A stretch of DNA of 64,000 nt from Taeniopygia guttata. Taxonomy: Eukaryota; Chordata; Aves; Passeriformes; Estrildidae. The notes beneath the pieces are model-generated. The model was given only the letters and a program-made list of their open reading frames with translations, was not told the origin of the DNA and did no database searches. The translations under genes and the position numbers were made by a program. This document shows positions 42,036-54,191 of the stretch, in pieces; position 1 is the stretch's first letter, and the number at the start of each line of letters is the position of its first letter. The stretch spans positions 248,001-312,000 of the forward strand of contig NC_133025.1 in NCBI RefSeq assembly GCF_048771995.1, written 5' to 3'.

Positions 42036-43784
42036 AAAAGCGCAGCCCAGAATTCCTTGGAAAACCTCCCACTGTGTTTTTCCCCTCGTTAAATCTCTCT
42101 TGGTGCTGGAATCACACGGTGTTGAGGGAAAAATGATCCCAGATATGGGGAACAGACGCTGAAAGCATGAGATTTTTTATCTTATTAATAAAATCCATCT
42201 CAGGGGTTGAGATGGTTTTTTGAAAAAAGGATGGCTCAGGAAGGTTGAAATGTTAAAAATTTTATTAAAATGTAAGTTAAGGGGATTTAGATGGGTTTTT
42301 AAAATTTTTTTTAAAAATGGTTTGAGGGTAATTTTGGTTTTTTTAAAACACAATTTGTAGTTGGGCATCGGGAGGCTGTGGGGTGGACACTCGTGCCCAA
42401 TCCCAGGGACACAGAGCAGCTCCCAGAGTCCTGGCCATGGCCCAACAATGCCACCAAAACCAGGAGGTCTGAGGGGAGTTTGAGGCTCTTTCTGTGCTCT
42501 CCATCAGCTTTCCCCATGGCAGGGGACGATCCACCTCTTCCCCCACAGCCTGGCCTGACCGTTCCTAGGGAAGCAAATCCCATTTGACCCACCCACCTTT
42601 TGGCTCCACAGCTGCCTTTTCTCATGTCAGCTGAGCCCGGAGCTCTCTGCTGCTCTGGGAGTGATTTATTGCGTTTCCTTACGGAAGTGCTCGTGGAAAT
42701 CCCTTTTCCTCCTCTTCCGGAGGAGCTGAAGGACCTCCCAGCTCCAAGTCCCTCATGAACTTTGTTTCACACCTCGCACCATTCCCATTGTTTCTTTTTT
42801 TCAGTTCTTCCAGATTCTCAGTCTTTTAAAGCCGTTCACATGTTGCAGCTGGATCCCCTTCTCTCCCTTTATTTAGCATAAGGCAAAAGCCACTCCCAAT
42901 TCCTCTTTTCCTGTGTGACCTCCCCAGTCCCTCAGTCCTGCTGGTTCTGCCCAAACTGTGGACATTCAGGGATTTCTCTGCTCAGACAGCACTGGCAGAC
43001 ATTTCCCTTCCCCAGTGGGCTTGTCCCACTCCCAGCTGTGAGAACAGATCCTAAATAGGGTAAAAATTCTGATTTTAACACACTTCCCAGCTGGATAGTT
43101 ATTAATGGGACCTTCAGACACTTCCAAATCCCAGAATTTAGGAATGCCTGTTATTTATTAACCAGCTTTTTGGCTGCAGCCACGTTTGCCCCCTTGTCAC
43201 ACACCCAGCCAGCAAAGCGCTAGGGAGGATGGCCTCGGTATTTGGGCAAAGGAGAGGGAATTTTACTGGTCTGTCTATTATCAACCCCCTCCACCCACCA
43301 CAGCCACCATGGGCCCTGGACACAGACACCAGGCTGCCTTCACCTCTGTGAATTCCCTATGAAAGCCCCGGGGGAAGAGACAAAACACAGAGGATATGAC
43401 AACAGCTCCTGGAGGTCCTGGAGCGTCTGTGAGGAGAGGATGGGAAACCTGTGCTTGAAATGTGGGAAAAATAGGATATATGGAAATGTTTTAGGAATCT
43501 GGGAGGGTTTGGATGAGGGTGTGCATAGTCCAGGTCCAGCACATGGACCTGCAGTGGGAGAATTTGTATGGAACGGACAGAGAACCAGGGATGGAGAAGC
43601 TGGAATGCAGAACCTCCATCAAGCAGGCCGCCTGAGAGGTGTATCCCAAAGGGAAAGGCTGACTCACACTCTGCTCACACTGAGGGAAACTCACACTCTG
43701 AGTTTCCCTCAGCCCATGGGAAGGAAGGTGATGTCAGAACCAAACCACTGAGCCCTTCCCAGCTTCTTCAAATGGCTCATTCCC
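42036..43784. other. Intergenic DNA, no gene seen
   Basis: Mostly unique, with an AT-rich stretch of T and A runs at 42170-42360. No exon with splice sites and recognisable protein was found on either strand. Confidence 0.5.
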
Positions 43785-43785
43785 C

Positions 43786-43930
43786 ATCCATCCATCCATC
43801 CATCCATCCATCCATCCATCCATCCATCCATCCATCCATCCATCCATCCATCCATCCATCCATCATCCATTCATCCATCCATCATCCATCCATCCATCAA
43901 CCATCCATCCTTCCATCCATCATCCATCCC
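43786..43930. repeat. (ATCC)n microsatellite
   Basis: About 25 perfect CATC/ATCC tetramers followed by an interrupted tail with ATCATCC and ATTC variants. Confidence 0.97.
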
Positions 43931-44119
43931 AATGCTCTTGTGCCTGGTGTGACCCTCTGTGGGACCCGCTGCAGGCACAGGACATTCCCTCACAGCTTCA
44001 GCCCCACACTCCAGAGCAGAGCCCCACGGTGGGCTGGACCCCATCCCAAAGACCCCTGACCAGAGCTGGCCCCATCCCATAGAGCCAGACCAGAGCTGGG
44101 CCCACACGGTGTTGCCCAG

Positions 44120-45065
44120 GCCCTGTCCCCAGGCACTGTCCCCGGTCCCTGTCCCCAGACACTGTCCCCGGGCCCTGTCCCCGGTCCCTGTCCCCGGTCC
44201 CTGTCCCCTGCCCTGTCCCCTGCCCTGTCCCCGGCTGGCACCGCGTCCCCTCGGGCCGGGCAGTGGCTCTGAAGCCCCGGGCTGCCCCGGCGGGGCGGGC
44301 ACCGGGCACAACCCCAGGGCCGCTGCCGAGGGAGCGGGGCCGGCCGGGCTCGGTGCTGCGGGCGGCCCCGCGGGGCTGCACGGGCGGCGTGCGGCAGGAC
44401 CGGAGCGCCGGGGCAGCGGCAGCGGGGCGGCCGTGGGAGGCGGCGGGCCGAGGAATGCCCCGGCTAATCCCGCCGCCCGCCGCCGGCTATTTAGGGAAGA
44501 ACCGAGGCGCTCGGCTGCTGGCCCCGCTCCGGCTGGATCCCGGCCCGCGCCCCCGCTCCGCTCCGGGCCGGGCTGCCCGGGGCACCGGGCACCGCGGAGC
44601 CCGGACGGGCGGTGGCCCCGCTCGGGCCGGTGTGCGCCCGGGACGGGCTCGGAGCCGGGACAGGCGCTCGGAGCCGGGACAGGCGCTCGGAGCCGTGATC
44701 TCAGGGAGCAGCAATGTGGGCAGCTGCCAGCCCAGAAATGTCCTTGTCCCGGCACGGCGCGGGCCCCGCGGCTCACCAGCCTTGTCCTGCCCGCCCCGGG
44801 ACGCCGCCTGTCCCCCGGCACGCTCCGGGAGCCTCGGCTGCGTTTTGAGGAAGAAAAGGGCTTTTTTGTTCCCGCTGAGGCGGTGGCCCAGACCTGCCGC
44901 TCCCCGCTTTGCACCCAAACCCCGCGGGTTTCTCTGAGCCACTCGCTGGACCCACAGCCCGAATTCCCAGCGGCTGCTCCGCCGCGCCAGGAGCTGCCGG
45001 GATCCCGCGGCGGGACGGGGCTTCGGGCACCGGCAGCGCCCAGCTCCGGGGCTTTCTCCGCCCTC
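44120..45065. promoter_or_regulatory. Orphan CpG island
   Basis: Starts in CCCTGTCCCCGGT repeats (44140-44230) and becomes a dense CpG island (44240-45060). GCCGGCTATTTAGGGAAG near 44481-44498 on the plus strand is the only TATA- or MEF2-like site. No coding exon was recognised on either strand. It could be the promoter of a non-coding RNA or of an unseen gene. Confidence 0.5.
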
Positions 45066-46570
45066 CTCTACCACTGCAGGATGACGGATGGAGGTCAAAG
45101 ATGACACCATCAGCCTCTCCTCATCCCGGGCGCTGAATTTTCCCAGCTCTCTCCATCTACTAGGCCTTTGATTGGGAGAGCTTGAGCCAAAAAGGAGAAA
45201 CTGTACCGGGGAATTCCTGGGTCCGGAGCAGCCAAATTTGATTAAAACCACTTCAAACATTAAAGTGATTTGCCAACTAAATCAATGCAATGAGAACCTC
45301 CCCATCAATTCTGCCCTTCCCTCCTCGGTTTGTTCCGTCAGGGAAAGGTCACAGGAGCAGTGGTCAGGCCAGGCCTGCAGCCCAGCAAGGGTGGAAGTTC
45401 CCAGGGACAATCGTGTGTCCCCGGTGTCCTGAGGAGCTCCAGACCCTGCGTGTGGCTGTCCTGGCACGGTGCCTTTGCTGCAGGACGTCCTGGATTCGGT
45501 CCCTGCCCGGATCCTGTTTGTGCCCACGTGCGGCCCTGCCTGTCCCAGAGAGCCCGGCCGCCTCCCGTGCCCGGCAGCTCTCAGCGCCCCTTCCTGCTGC
45601 CCTTGGTCACCCGAGCCCGGAGAGCCCCTCGGGGCTGGCTCCCAGCTCCCGGCCCCTCGCAGCGCCCAGGGAAGGGAACATCCCGTCACGGCTCCGTGAA
45701 CTCAGCACCCCCCAAATAGCCCGGCCAGCCTGGCCCCCAGCAGGAGCGCTCCGGCCCCGGCGCGGGCCTGCGGATGATCTTACAGCCTGGGAAGCTCCAA
45801 ACATGCTGCTCCTGCCCATAAAAAGCAAAGGGCTTTGGGCATGGAATCATCGGGAACACGGGGATTGCGCCAGCCGGGGGAGACGCTCCCAGGAGGCAGC
45901 ATTGTTGGAACGGCGAAAGGGCAGAGGGAGCTGAGGCTGGGGGCGGGGGGAGCCCCAAAACACAGCTCAGTCCCGGCCCTGACCCTTCCAAGCGTTTGTG
46001 AAACGCACCCAGAGCTCTGCTGCCGCCGTTCGCTCCTTGGCCGCCTCATCCCGGCAGGAATACACAACCCAAGCTGTGCGCCAGAACCTGTTCTGAGGAA
46101 CACAGAGGTGGTTATTCTGTTATACTGTGATCCCTATTTATCGATTGCCCCCAGATCCCAGTCTGGCCCATACCACTGGCTCTGGAGACCATCCCAGAGA
46201 GCTGGAAGCTGGCAGAAGCCATCCCCTCCCAGCACTGCTTGAGGCTCAGGCCCTGGGCACCACCCCAGCCGTGGAGCCCATCTGGTGGCAAGAGACTGCA
46301 CAGGGAAGTCCTGGTCAGTGAGAAGCCCAGTTTACCCGCCAGGAAGAGGAAAAACACCTCACTGGAGCAATGCTCCAATGGATAAAATTGGAATTTAATT
46401 AAGTTAAGGAGATATTTGCAGAACTAGGAGATCCAAACTGCCCTCCCAGCACACCATGAGCTGCCCCCTGCCTGGACACACGTGGAGACAACGGTGTCTC
46501 CTGGGCCGCAGCTGGTCCCGCTCTTCTGCAATTCCCAGGAATTCTTCTTCCTTATCTTATCTGGCCACCC
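45066..46570. other. Intergenic DNA, no gene seen
   Basis: Unique sequence of moderate GC content. I see no recognisable exon. It lies downstream of the unrecognised minus-strand gene at 46.6-47.2 kb and may hold that gene's 3' UTR; no AATAAA in the right orientation was spotted close to its stop. Confidence 0.4.
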
Positions 46571-46577
46571 ACGGCTG

Positions 46578-47156
46578 TCCTCATCCGCCGCCGTCGCCAG
46601 GGCCAGCCCGCAGGTCCGGGCGCAGGCGGATCTCCACCAGCCGGATGGCGCGGAGCAGCACGGCCAGCTGGGAGCACACCCGGGCCACCACGTCCAGCAC
46701 AGGATCCGTCAGGTCCCGGACACCACCCAGCACCTTCAGCAGGAAGAGCAGGAGCGGCTGCAGCAGGCTGTGGAACGCCGCCGCCAGGAAGGGCTTCAGG
46801 ACGTGGTCGCCAATGGCTGTCAGGACACCGACCACCAGCGCCTGGATTTGGGGTGAAATCCTGTGTTTGAGGGATACTTGCCAGCAGGAGTCACCAAATA
46901 TGGGCTGAGACACAAAAATTCCACTACGGGAGAGGAAACGTGCAACAGTGGGAAACAGAGGTTCCTCCTCCCAGTACTGAGGGACTTTGCCATCCTTAGC
47001 AGCTGCTCCGGCCGTGGCTCTGCAGGGCGGCTCACCTGGACCACGGCCTCGCCAAGGAAGCGGATCAGCTCCACCAGGAACAGGCTGAACACGCTGACCA
47101 GGCACCGCGGGATGGCAAAGAATTCCCGCAGCTTCCGCTGGATCGTCCACTCGGAG
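46578..47156 (-). CDS. Unrecognised hydrophobic (membrane-type) protein, last two exons
   Basis: Two exons join in phase on the minus strand. 47156-47036 follows a CCACGGCAG acceptor and ends at a GTGAGC donor. It encodes SEWTIQRKLREFF and then the hydrophobic PRCLVSVFSLFLVELIRFLG. The last exon starts at about 46843 after CAAATCCAG and encodes ALVVGVLTAIGDHVLKPFL, FHSLLQPLLLFLLKVLGG and VCSQLAVLLRAIRLVEI, then RLRPDLRAGPGDGGG and a stop near 46578. Three or more hydrophobic helices suggest a small multi-pass or membrane-embedded protein. The upstream exons could not be fixed. Open frame continues for about 230 bases above 47156, but a phase-compatible junction was not found. It sits head-to-head with IRF5, where mammals have KCP, but it does not look like KCP. 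I do not recognise the family. Confidence 0.5.
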
Positions 47157-48060
47157 CTGCCGTGGAGAACAGGGAGGGTCAGAGCCGGAGAGCTGACCTG
47201 CTGAGGGGATGGACCTCCATCCCGGAACAGAGCCGGCATCCCAGGCAGCTCCTTGGCAGCACGTCCCAGCTCCACAGCCACCAGATTAGTGAGGAGAGAG
47301 CGCTGGAGCTGTGTTCCCACAGGCTCTTCCCGTATGGCCCAAACCCGCCTGAAGTAGCCCCAAAAGCCAGTCCACGGGGATGGCACCCAGAGCAGCGGCT
47401 GGCCGGGGAAGCAGCAGCCCAGCTCCAGGGAATCCCATCCAACAGCACCTGGAGCAGCTCCGCGTGGGCAGTTCCCAGGCTCCCTCTCATGGCCACTGCC
47501 ACGAGGTGATCCGGAGATTTATTCCGGTTCCTCTTTCCAGAAAAATACAAAGAGCAATGGGTGAATTGTGCCAGGCTGGGAGGAAACCCCAACCTAGCGG
47601 AGCAGCAGTGTGCCGGGAATGTGACGGCAGGAGCACCAGTTTGGGGTGGAAGGAGCCACTGCAGGATGACCCAAACCCTGAGGTTTTCCCCCATCTTGTC
47701 CCCGTTTCCCAGAACCCCAGCCGAGATGCTCGGTGCTGCTGCTCACACCCCCAGGATCCCACTCTGCAGAAACCCCCAGTGAGGCCTGAGCAGACACCAG
47801 GGTGGATCCTGGGGGAAATATCCTTTAGCACCCCATAACTGGTGGCCTCGCTGCCTCTCCCATCTGGGATCAGGCCCTGCCGGACCCACACAGGCTGCAG
47901 CTGTCCGTGGGATCACCGGGATCCCGGGAGGAGCAGGGACAGGGCGAGAACAGGCACTGCGGTGGGACAAGCCGCAGAGCAGCCGGTGATCCAGCCGGGA
48001 ATCCCCCGGCTCCTCCGCCCCGGGGACCCACGGGCTCCGCTCCTGTCCCTGCTCACGGGC
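47157..48060. other. Probable 5' part of the unrecognised minus-strand gene, exons unresolved
   Basis: Lies between the two supported exons and a CpG island. Minus-strand stretches near 47400-47560 and 47190-47390 read as open and partly hydrophilic, but no start codon plus donor could be chosen with confidence. Confidence 0.3.
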
Positions 48061-49320
48061 ACCTGAGCCTCTTTCCCTGGGAATCCACCGGGATCTGCTC
48101 TCCTCTTCCCCCGGGATCCGCGGGGCTCTGCTCCCGCACCACCACCCTGGATCCAGCGGGATCTGCTCCTCTCGAGAAAGCCCCGCTCCCGTTCCCGGCG
48201 GTCGCACCGAGATCGGGGCGAAAAATAACATTAAACCCCCGAGATCCGCAAGCTAAACCGGGCGAGACCGGCCCAGGCCCGTCGGGGCCCCCGAGTCCCC
48301 TCCGTCCCCCCGGGGCCGTCCCGACAGCGGCGCCGCCGGGCACACATCCGCTCCAGGGTCCCGTCCCCGGCGGGTCCCGGGGCAGGGGGAGTCCCGGTAC
48401 CTCCTTCGGTTCTTCCTCCCGGGGCGGGGCGGGGGCACCGGCGGCACCGGGGGGGCGCGGGGGGCACCGGGGGAACCCGGCGTGCGGCGGGGCACGCCCG
48501 GCGCCATGCGAGCACCCCGCCCCGGGACCGGCACCGCCCACGGGAGCGGCCCCCGAGACCGGGACCGCCCCCGGGACCGGCACCGCCCCCGAGACCGGGA
48601 CCGGGACCGCCCCCCGGACCGGCCCCGCCCCCGAGACCGGGACCGGGACCGCCCCCCGGACCGGCACCGCCCCCGAGTCCGGACCGGGACCGCCCTCGGG
48701 ACCGCCCCCGCCCCCGAGACCGGCACCGCCCCCCGGGACCGGCACCGCCCACCCCGCTCTGGCCCCGCCCCTGGACACGCCCACCAAAGCCACGCCCCCT
48801 CGTTGACAGACAGCTGGTTCGGGGGCGGGGCTCGGGCGCACGGGCCCGCCCACTGATGAGTGACAGCGGGTGGAGCCAATCAAACCCCACGAAGGCGCCC
48901 GGGTGTTCCCGCCCACCGCGGAGATCCCCGCGCGTCACGTGGAGAGGGAAATAGGCACTGTGTATGCAAATATATGCAAAGCGTATGTTAATGAGGGGTC
49001 TGCCAGTGCCAGCAGTGCGGGCTGACAGCCGGGGAGCTGGGGCAGGACCCGGAAAGGGACACGAGGCTGGGGACACGGGGAGGACACGGGGGACAAGGAC
49101 GGGGGACGTGGGGGTGACGACGGGGGCCACACGTGGGGGGAGCCCGCAGGGACACGAGAGGGGTGACACGGGGCGGGGGGTTCTGTGGGGACACGGGGAG
49201 TCCCGGTCCACGCCCCACGTCCCGGGGCGGTCCCGGCCGGTCTCGCCCCACGCCCACGCCCGGCCCCGCGTGCGGAAGCTCCGGGCGGCGGCCCCGGTAC
49301 CGGCCCCGAGCGCAGGTGAG
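48060..49320. promoter_or_regulatory. CpG island with divergent promoter between the unrecognised gene and IRF5
   Basis: Dense CpG DNA with a GGGACCGCCCCCGAGACC-type repeat at 48530-48760. A CCAAT box lies at 48876-48880 and CACGTG at 48936-48941. Three octamer-like sites lie at 48964-48971 (ATGCAAAT, perfect), 48974-48981 (ATGCAAAG) and 48985-48992 (ATGTTAAT). The arrangement fits a promoter serving the minus-strand gene to the left and IRF5 to the right. Confidence 0.55.
49200..49314 (+). other. IRF5: Possible IRF5 non-coding first exon
   Basis: CGGCCCCGAGCGCAG followed by GTGAGACC gives a perfect donor with the exon edge at 49314, inside the CpG island and 0.9 kb upstream of the coding start exon. 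IRF5 in mammals uses non-coding first exons. The 5' limit is unknown. Confidence 0.4.
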
Positions 49321-50235
49321 ACCCGGGGCCGCTCCCGATGGGCGCGGGGGGTCCGCGGGGGGGTCCCCGTGGGGAGGGGGCCGCGGCAGTGGGCGCCCCG
49401 GCGGCGCGATGCTGCGATGGTCGGGAAAAACCGCGGGGACACGCGGGGACAGTGCCCCGTCCGTGGGGGGGAACGGCAGCCCCGGACACGCCGTGCCCAG
49501 GCGCGGTGGCCGCGGCCGGGCCCGTCCGTGGGACACGCGTGGGCGCTGCCCCACGAGGGAACGGGCGGGGACCCCCGGCTCGAGGGGAGCGGGCGGGGTC
49601 TCCCCTCGCGGGGCTTCTGTGACTGCGCAAGGACCGCGGTCGGGACTTCGTGTGTCCCCCATCCTGCGTGTGCCACTCCCTGTCTCTGTGTCCCCCCCCA
49701 TCCCATGACCGTCCTCCCCATCCCACATCCCCCGTCTCCTCATGTCACCCCTGTGTCCCTCCTCCCTTCTCCATATCCCGTCTCCCGTACGTTTCCCATG
49801 TCCCTCCTCCACGTCCTCGTGTCCTCAGTGTCCCCCCGTGTCGCTACATGTGTCCCTCATCCCTCGTGCTCCCTGTCCGCTGTGTACTCCCTTTATCCAC
49901 TCCGTGTCCTCCCCTTGTCCCCCGTGTCCCCCGGTCCCCCTCACATCGCACATCCCTGTGTCCCACTGTCCCCTCTGTCCCGCCTGTCCCGCCTGTCCCG
50001 CCCCTTCTCAGCTCCTCTTTTCTTTCCCTGAAGCCACCGCAGCTTCTGCTTTCGGGGCGTGGGTGATGCCCCCGGACACCCACGGGGGGACAGGGCTCGG
50101 GGGGGCCTCACGCACCCTCCCGGCCCCGAAAGCGGAACCGGGGCTGCCCCAGAGGGGCCGTGCGGGCCCCGGTTCCTCTTTCGGGCGCGGGGGCGGCCCG
50201 CGGGGTCACGCCGTGCCCGCCGGTGTCCCCAGGCC

Positions 50236-53200
50236 ATGGAGCCCCCGCGCCGGGTGCGCCTCAAGCCCTGGCTGGTGGCCCAGGTGAGCAGCCGCCGCTT
50301 CCCGGGGCTGCACTGGCTCGACCCCGAGCACCGCCGCTTCGTCATCCCCTGGGGACACGCCACCAGGAACCCCCCGGGGCCCCAGGACCACGACACCATC
50401 TTCAAGGTGACACCGGGGACACGGGGCGGGGGGGACAGCGGGACGTGGGATGTGTCAGGGGTGACAAGGGGACACGGAGTGGGGACAGTAGGGGGACAGG
50501 AGAAACGGAACGGGGGGGACAGGGCAGTGGGGTGACAGTGGGGACATGGGACGGGTGACAGTGTCGATATGGGATGGGTGACAGTGGGGATATGGAGGAC
50601 AAGGGACAGGGGTGACAGGGTGATGGGGTGACAGTGGGGACATGGGATGGGTGACAGTGGGGATATGGGTGACAGTGGGGACATGGGATGGGTGACAGTT
50701 GGGATATGGGTGACAGTGGGGATATGGGGGACAGTGGGGATAGGAGGACAAGGGACAGGGGTGACAGGGTGATGGGTGACGAGGGCCACAGGAGGGGGTG
50801 ACAAGGATAATGGGGGAACACGGTGTGTGGGGTGGCAAGGGGGACATGGCAGGTGGGGAGGATGGGATGGCAGGGCACGCAGGCGGGGGCGCTGACCGCC
50901 CCGCAGGCGTGGGCGCAGGAGACGGGCCGGTTCCGGGCCGGGGACCCGCCGGACCCGCCGCGCTGGAAGGCCACGCTGCGCTGCGCCCTCAACAAGAGCC
51001 GCGAGTTCCGGCTGCTGCTGGACGGGCCCCGCGGCTCCCCGGCCCAGCCCTTCCGCGTGTACGAGCTCTGCGAGGAAACCCCCGGGGGCGCAGGTACGGG
51101 GGGCTCTGGGGAGCCCTCTGAGCAGCCCCCAAAGTCCCAGCGCCCCACAAAGACCTGACATCCCACAAGTCCCCCGCACCCACAAACCCCAGCACCCCAT
51201 GAGGACCCAGCCCGCCAGCAGCCCCCTGCACCCCACAAGGACCCAGCGCCCCCAGAGGCCCGGCCCCCCACCAGGGAGCCCCCTGTGAAGCCTCAGTGCC
51301 CCATGAGTCCCCAGAACCCCTCAATATCCCCCCAGCACCCCCCAGTTCCCTCTGCGTTTCCCAGCCACTCTCTCCCTTGCAGATGGGGGGGACGAGGATA
51401 ACTATGGCTGCAGTGGGGAGGAAGACGTCAGCCAGGTATCTGGGGGGGCTTGGGCTGGGGGGATCCCCAAACCGGGGGCACCTCAGAGGACCAGGGGTGC
51501 CCCTGTAATGCCCACTCTGCCCTGCAGCTCCACAAGATGACATCCCTGAGCATCGATGGTGAGTGGGGGGCTCAGGGCGGGTCGGGGTGTCAGAGGGGCT
51601 GGGGTGCACCCTCTGACCCCCCTCTGACCCCCCCCTCTGCTCCAGACACGAAGCACGGGGGGGACCTGCTGCCCCCCTACCCCTGGCCCAAGGAGGAGGC
51701 TCCCCCCTTTGCCAACCACTGCCCCCCGGGGGGGCCCTTCGGGCCTCCCCCCCCGGCACTGCTCCAGGGGGAGGCAGGGGGCACCCACGGGGCCCCCGAG
51801 CTGCTCCCCGGGGCTGTTGCCGAGATGGGGCCCCCCCTGGGCCCCCCAGGGCCCTCGTCCGCCTGCCCGGTGGCACCGACAGAGCACCTGGTCCCCGACC
51901 TGCTGGTCAGCCCGCACATGCTGCCACGTGAGCAGGGCAGGGGGCATGGGCGCTGGGGGGGTGCTCATGGGTGCGGCCAGGCCAGGTGGTGGCCACGGGG
52001 TGGTGGGACAGAGGTGACGATGGGTGTGGGGTGGCCATGGGATGGATGGGAGCGGCCACTGGGTCGCTGGGTGAAGGGTGGCCACGGGGTGGCCGGATTG
52101 GGGTGGCTGTGGACACAGAGTGGCCGTGGGATGGATGAAGGTGGCTGGATTGGGGTGGCCGTGGGCACGGAGTGGCCGTGGGATGGATGAGGGTGGCTGG
52201 ATTGGGGTGGCCATGGGCACGAGTGGCCGTGGGATGGATGAGAGTGGCTGGATTGGGGTGGCCGTGGGCACGGAGTGGCTGTGGGATGGATGAAGGTGGC
52301 TGGATTGGGGTGGCTGTGGGCACGAGTGGCCGTGGGATGGATGAGGGTGGCCGGATTGGGGTGGCTGTGGGCATGAGTGGCCGTGGGATGGATGAGGGTG
52401 GCTGGATTGGGGTGGCTGTGGGCACGAGTGGCCGTGGGATGGATGAGGGTGGCTGGCTGGAGCAGCCCAGGGACTCCCTGGCCCCGCTGACCCCGTGGCC
52501 CCCCGGCAGTGACTGACCTGGAGCTGAAGTTCCAGTACCGGGGCCGCCAGGTGAGCGCCCTGACCGTCAGCAACCCCCACGGCTGCCGGCTGTTCCACAG
52601 CAGCCTGGAGCCCACGCAGGAGCAGGAGGAGCTCTTCGGGCCCCTGACGCTGGAGCAGGTGCCCTTCCCTGCTCCCGACGCCATCCCCAACGAGAAGCAG
52701 CGCTTCTACACCCACCAGCTGCTGGACGTGCTGGACCGAGGGCTCATCCTGGAGCTCCAGGGCCAGGACCTCTTCGCCCTCCGGCTCTGCCAGTGCAAGG
52801 TCTTCTGGACAGGGCCCTGTGCCGCTCCCCGGCCCGGCCCCAACCCCATCCAGAGGGAGAAAAGGACCAAGCTCTTCAGCCTCGAGGGCTTCCTCAACGG
52901 TCAGAGGGGAAGGGGGTGGCCCTGTGTCCCCTGAGGGCAGTGGGTTGGGATGGAGAGGTCAGCCAGGGTGGGGGCACACCGGGCACATGGTGACATGAGG
53001 AGGACAGAGGTGTGATGGGGACACCAGGTAGGATGGGGAGACACCCGGTGGCACACAGGCACCGGGTGGAACGGGGGGACAGAGCTGGGATGGGGTCACC
53101 AGCTGCCTCTCGGGGTTGCCCTCCGTGGGGCGGTGGTGGCTCAGGCAGGAGTGAGGCCCCATCCTGTCCCTCAGCTCGGCATCGGTCCCGCAGGCCTGAT

Positions 53201-53670
53201 CCAGTTCCAGAAGGGGCAGAGCCCCACGCCGCCCCCCTTTGAGATCTTCCTCTGCTTCGGTGAGGAGTGGCCGGACCAGAAGCCCAAGGAGAAGAAGCTG
53301 ATCACGGTGCAGGTGAGGGTCGCGACCCGCGGCTGTCGCGGGGCCCCGGGCGGGCTCCGTGCCCCGGGAGGTGTCCCGGTCCCGGTGATGCCCCGGGAGG
53401 TGTCCCTGTCCCGGTGACACCCCGCGGCTCCCGCAGGTGGTGCCGGTGGCGGCGCGGCTGCTGCTGGAGATGTTCTCCGGAGAGCTCTCCTGGTCGGCCG
53501 ACAGCATCCCGCTGCAGATCTCGCACCCCGACCTCAAGGACAGGATGGTGGAGCAGTTCAAGGAGCTGCACCAGCTCTGGCAGAGCCAGCAGCGGCTGCC
53601 GCCGGCGCAGCCCCCGCCCGGCCCCTCCGCGGGGCCCTGGGCGCTGCCCCCCGGGCCCCTGCCCCGCTGA
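50236..53670 (+). CDS. IRF5: Interferon regulatory factor 5, complete coding region (8 coding exons)
   Basis: Transcription factor activated downstream of Toll-like receptors; moves to the nucleus and drives type I interferon and inflammatory genes. Exons 50236-50406, 50907-51093, 51383-51435, 51528-51558, 51646-51927, 52510-52899, 53194-53312, 53437-53670. Phases agree and give 488 residues (human about 498-514 by isoform). The DNA-binding domain fills exons 1-2 with its tryptophans ([41 protein letters not shown]). A proline-rich linker follows. The association domain starts near [12 protein letters not shown] and includes [25 protein letters not shown] and [17 protein letters not shown]. 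The serine-rich activation region is kept ([19 protein letters not shown]). The N terminus before [10 protein letters not shown] is only two residues, shorter than human. Confidence 0.96.
50440..50795. repeat. GGGTGACAGTGGGGATATGG minisatellite in IRF5 intron
   Basis: About 15 copies of a 18-25 base unit (GGTGACAGTGGGGATATGG, GGTGACAGTGGGGACATGGG AT). They occupy most of the intron after the first coding exon. Confidence 0.9.
52080..52455. repeat. 51-bp minisatellite in IRF5 intron
   Basis: About seven copies of a unit of about 51 bases built on GTGGGATGGATGAGGGTGGC then TGGATTGGGGTGGCCGTGGG CACGAGTGGCC. Because 51 is a multiple of three, a false open frame of a 17-residue repeat runs through it. 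It fills most of the intron before the association domain. Confidence 0.92.
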
Positions 53671-54011
53671 CACCCCGCGCTGGCACTGCCGGCCGGGGTG
53701 GGGTGAGGCACTCCGTGCCCCTCCGCACCCTCGGCCCTGTCCCCAGCCCGGTCCCCATCGCCCCGGAGCTGCCAGGGACCAGCAGCTCCCAGGGGAAGGG
53801 ACCCCGCACCCTCCTGCACTGCCCAAGGATCATCCCCCCGGCATTTTGGGGCGAAAAGCAAAAAAACAGGGGCTGGGGCCACCTTGGACCTGGAGCCCCC
53901 CAGGGATGGGGGTACCCAACGCTGGGGGGGCACAAAGCAGCCCCAGCCCTGAGAGAAGAACCAGAGGGACCTCAGGAGGTTTTAAGTTATTTTTTCAGTT
54001 TTTTGTTGTTT

Positions 54012-54017
54012 TTTATT
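54012..54017 (-). terminator. TNPO3: Likely TNPO3 poly(A) signal
   Basis: TTTATT on the plus strand reads AATAAA on the minus strand, 720 bases past the TNPO3 stop codon. If used, the TNPO3 3' UTR overlaps the IRF5 3' UTR by roughly 180 bases. Confidence 0.45.
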
Positions 54018-54191
54018 GTTCTCGAGATGGCTACACACCCCCGGAGGGAACCGCATGCGCCCACCCGCCCTGCCTGCACTCAAGCCACCGCCTCCTACCC
54101 CAAAATCAAACCAAAGAAAACCCTGAAAAAGGGAAAAAAAAAAAAAAAGAAAACAATCAAACAAGAAAACAAACAAAAAAAAGCAGAACAA

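Noticed and set aside
43786-43930. Possible CRISPR-like or satellite array
   Set aside because: Simple ATCC microsatellite without spacers; the window is vertebrate nuclear DNA.
48053-49812. Long arginine/proline-rich frames on both strands
   Set aside because: Typical stop-poor CpG-island frames with GGGACCGCC repeats; no recognisable domain and mutually overlapping.
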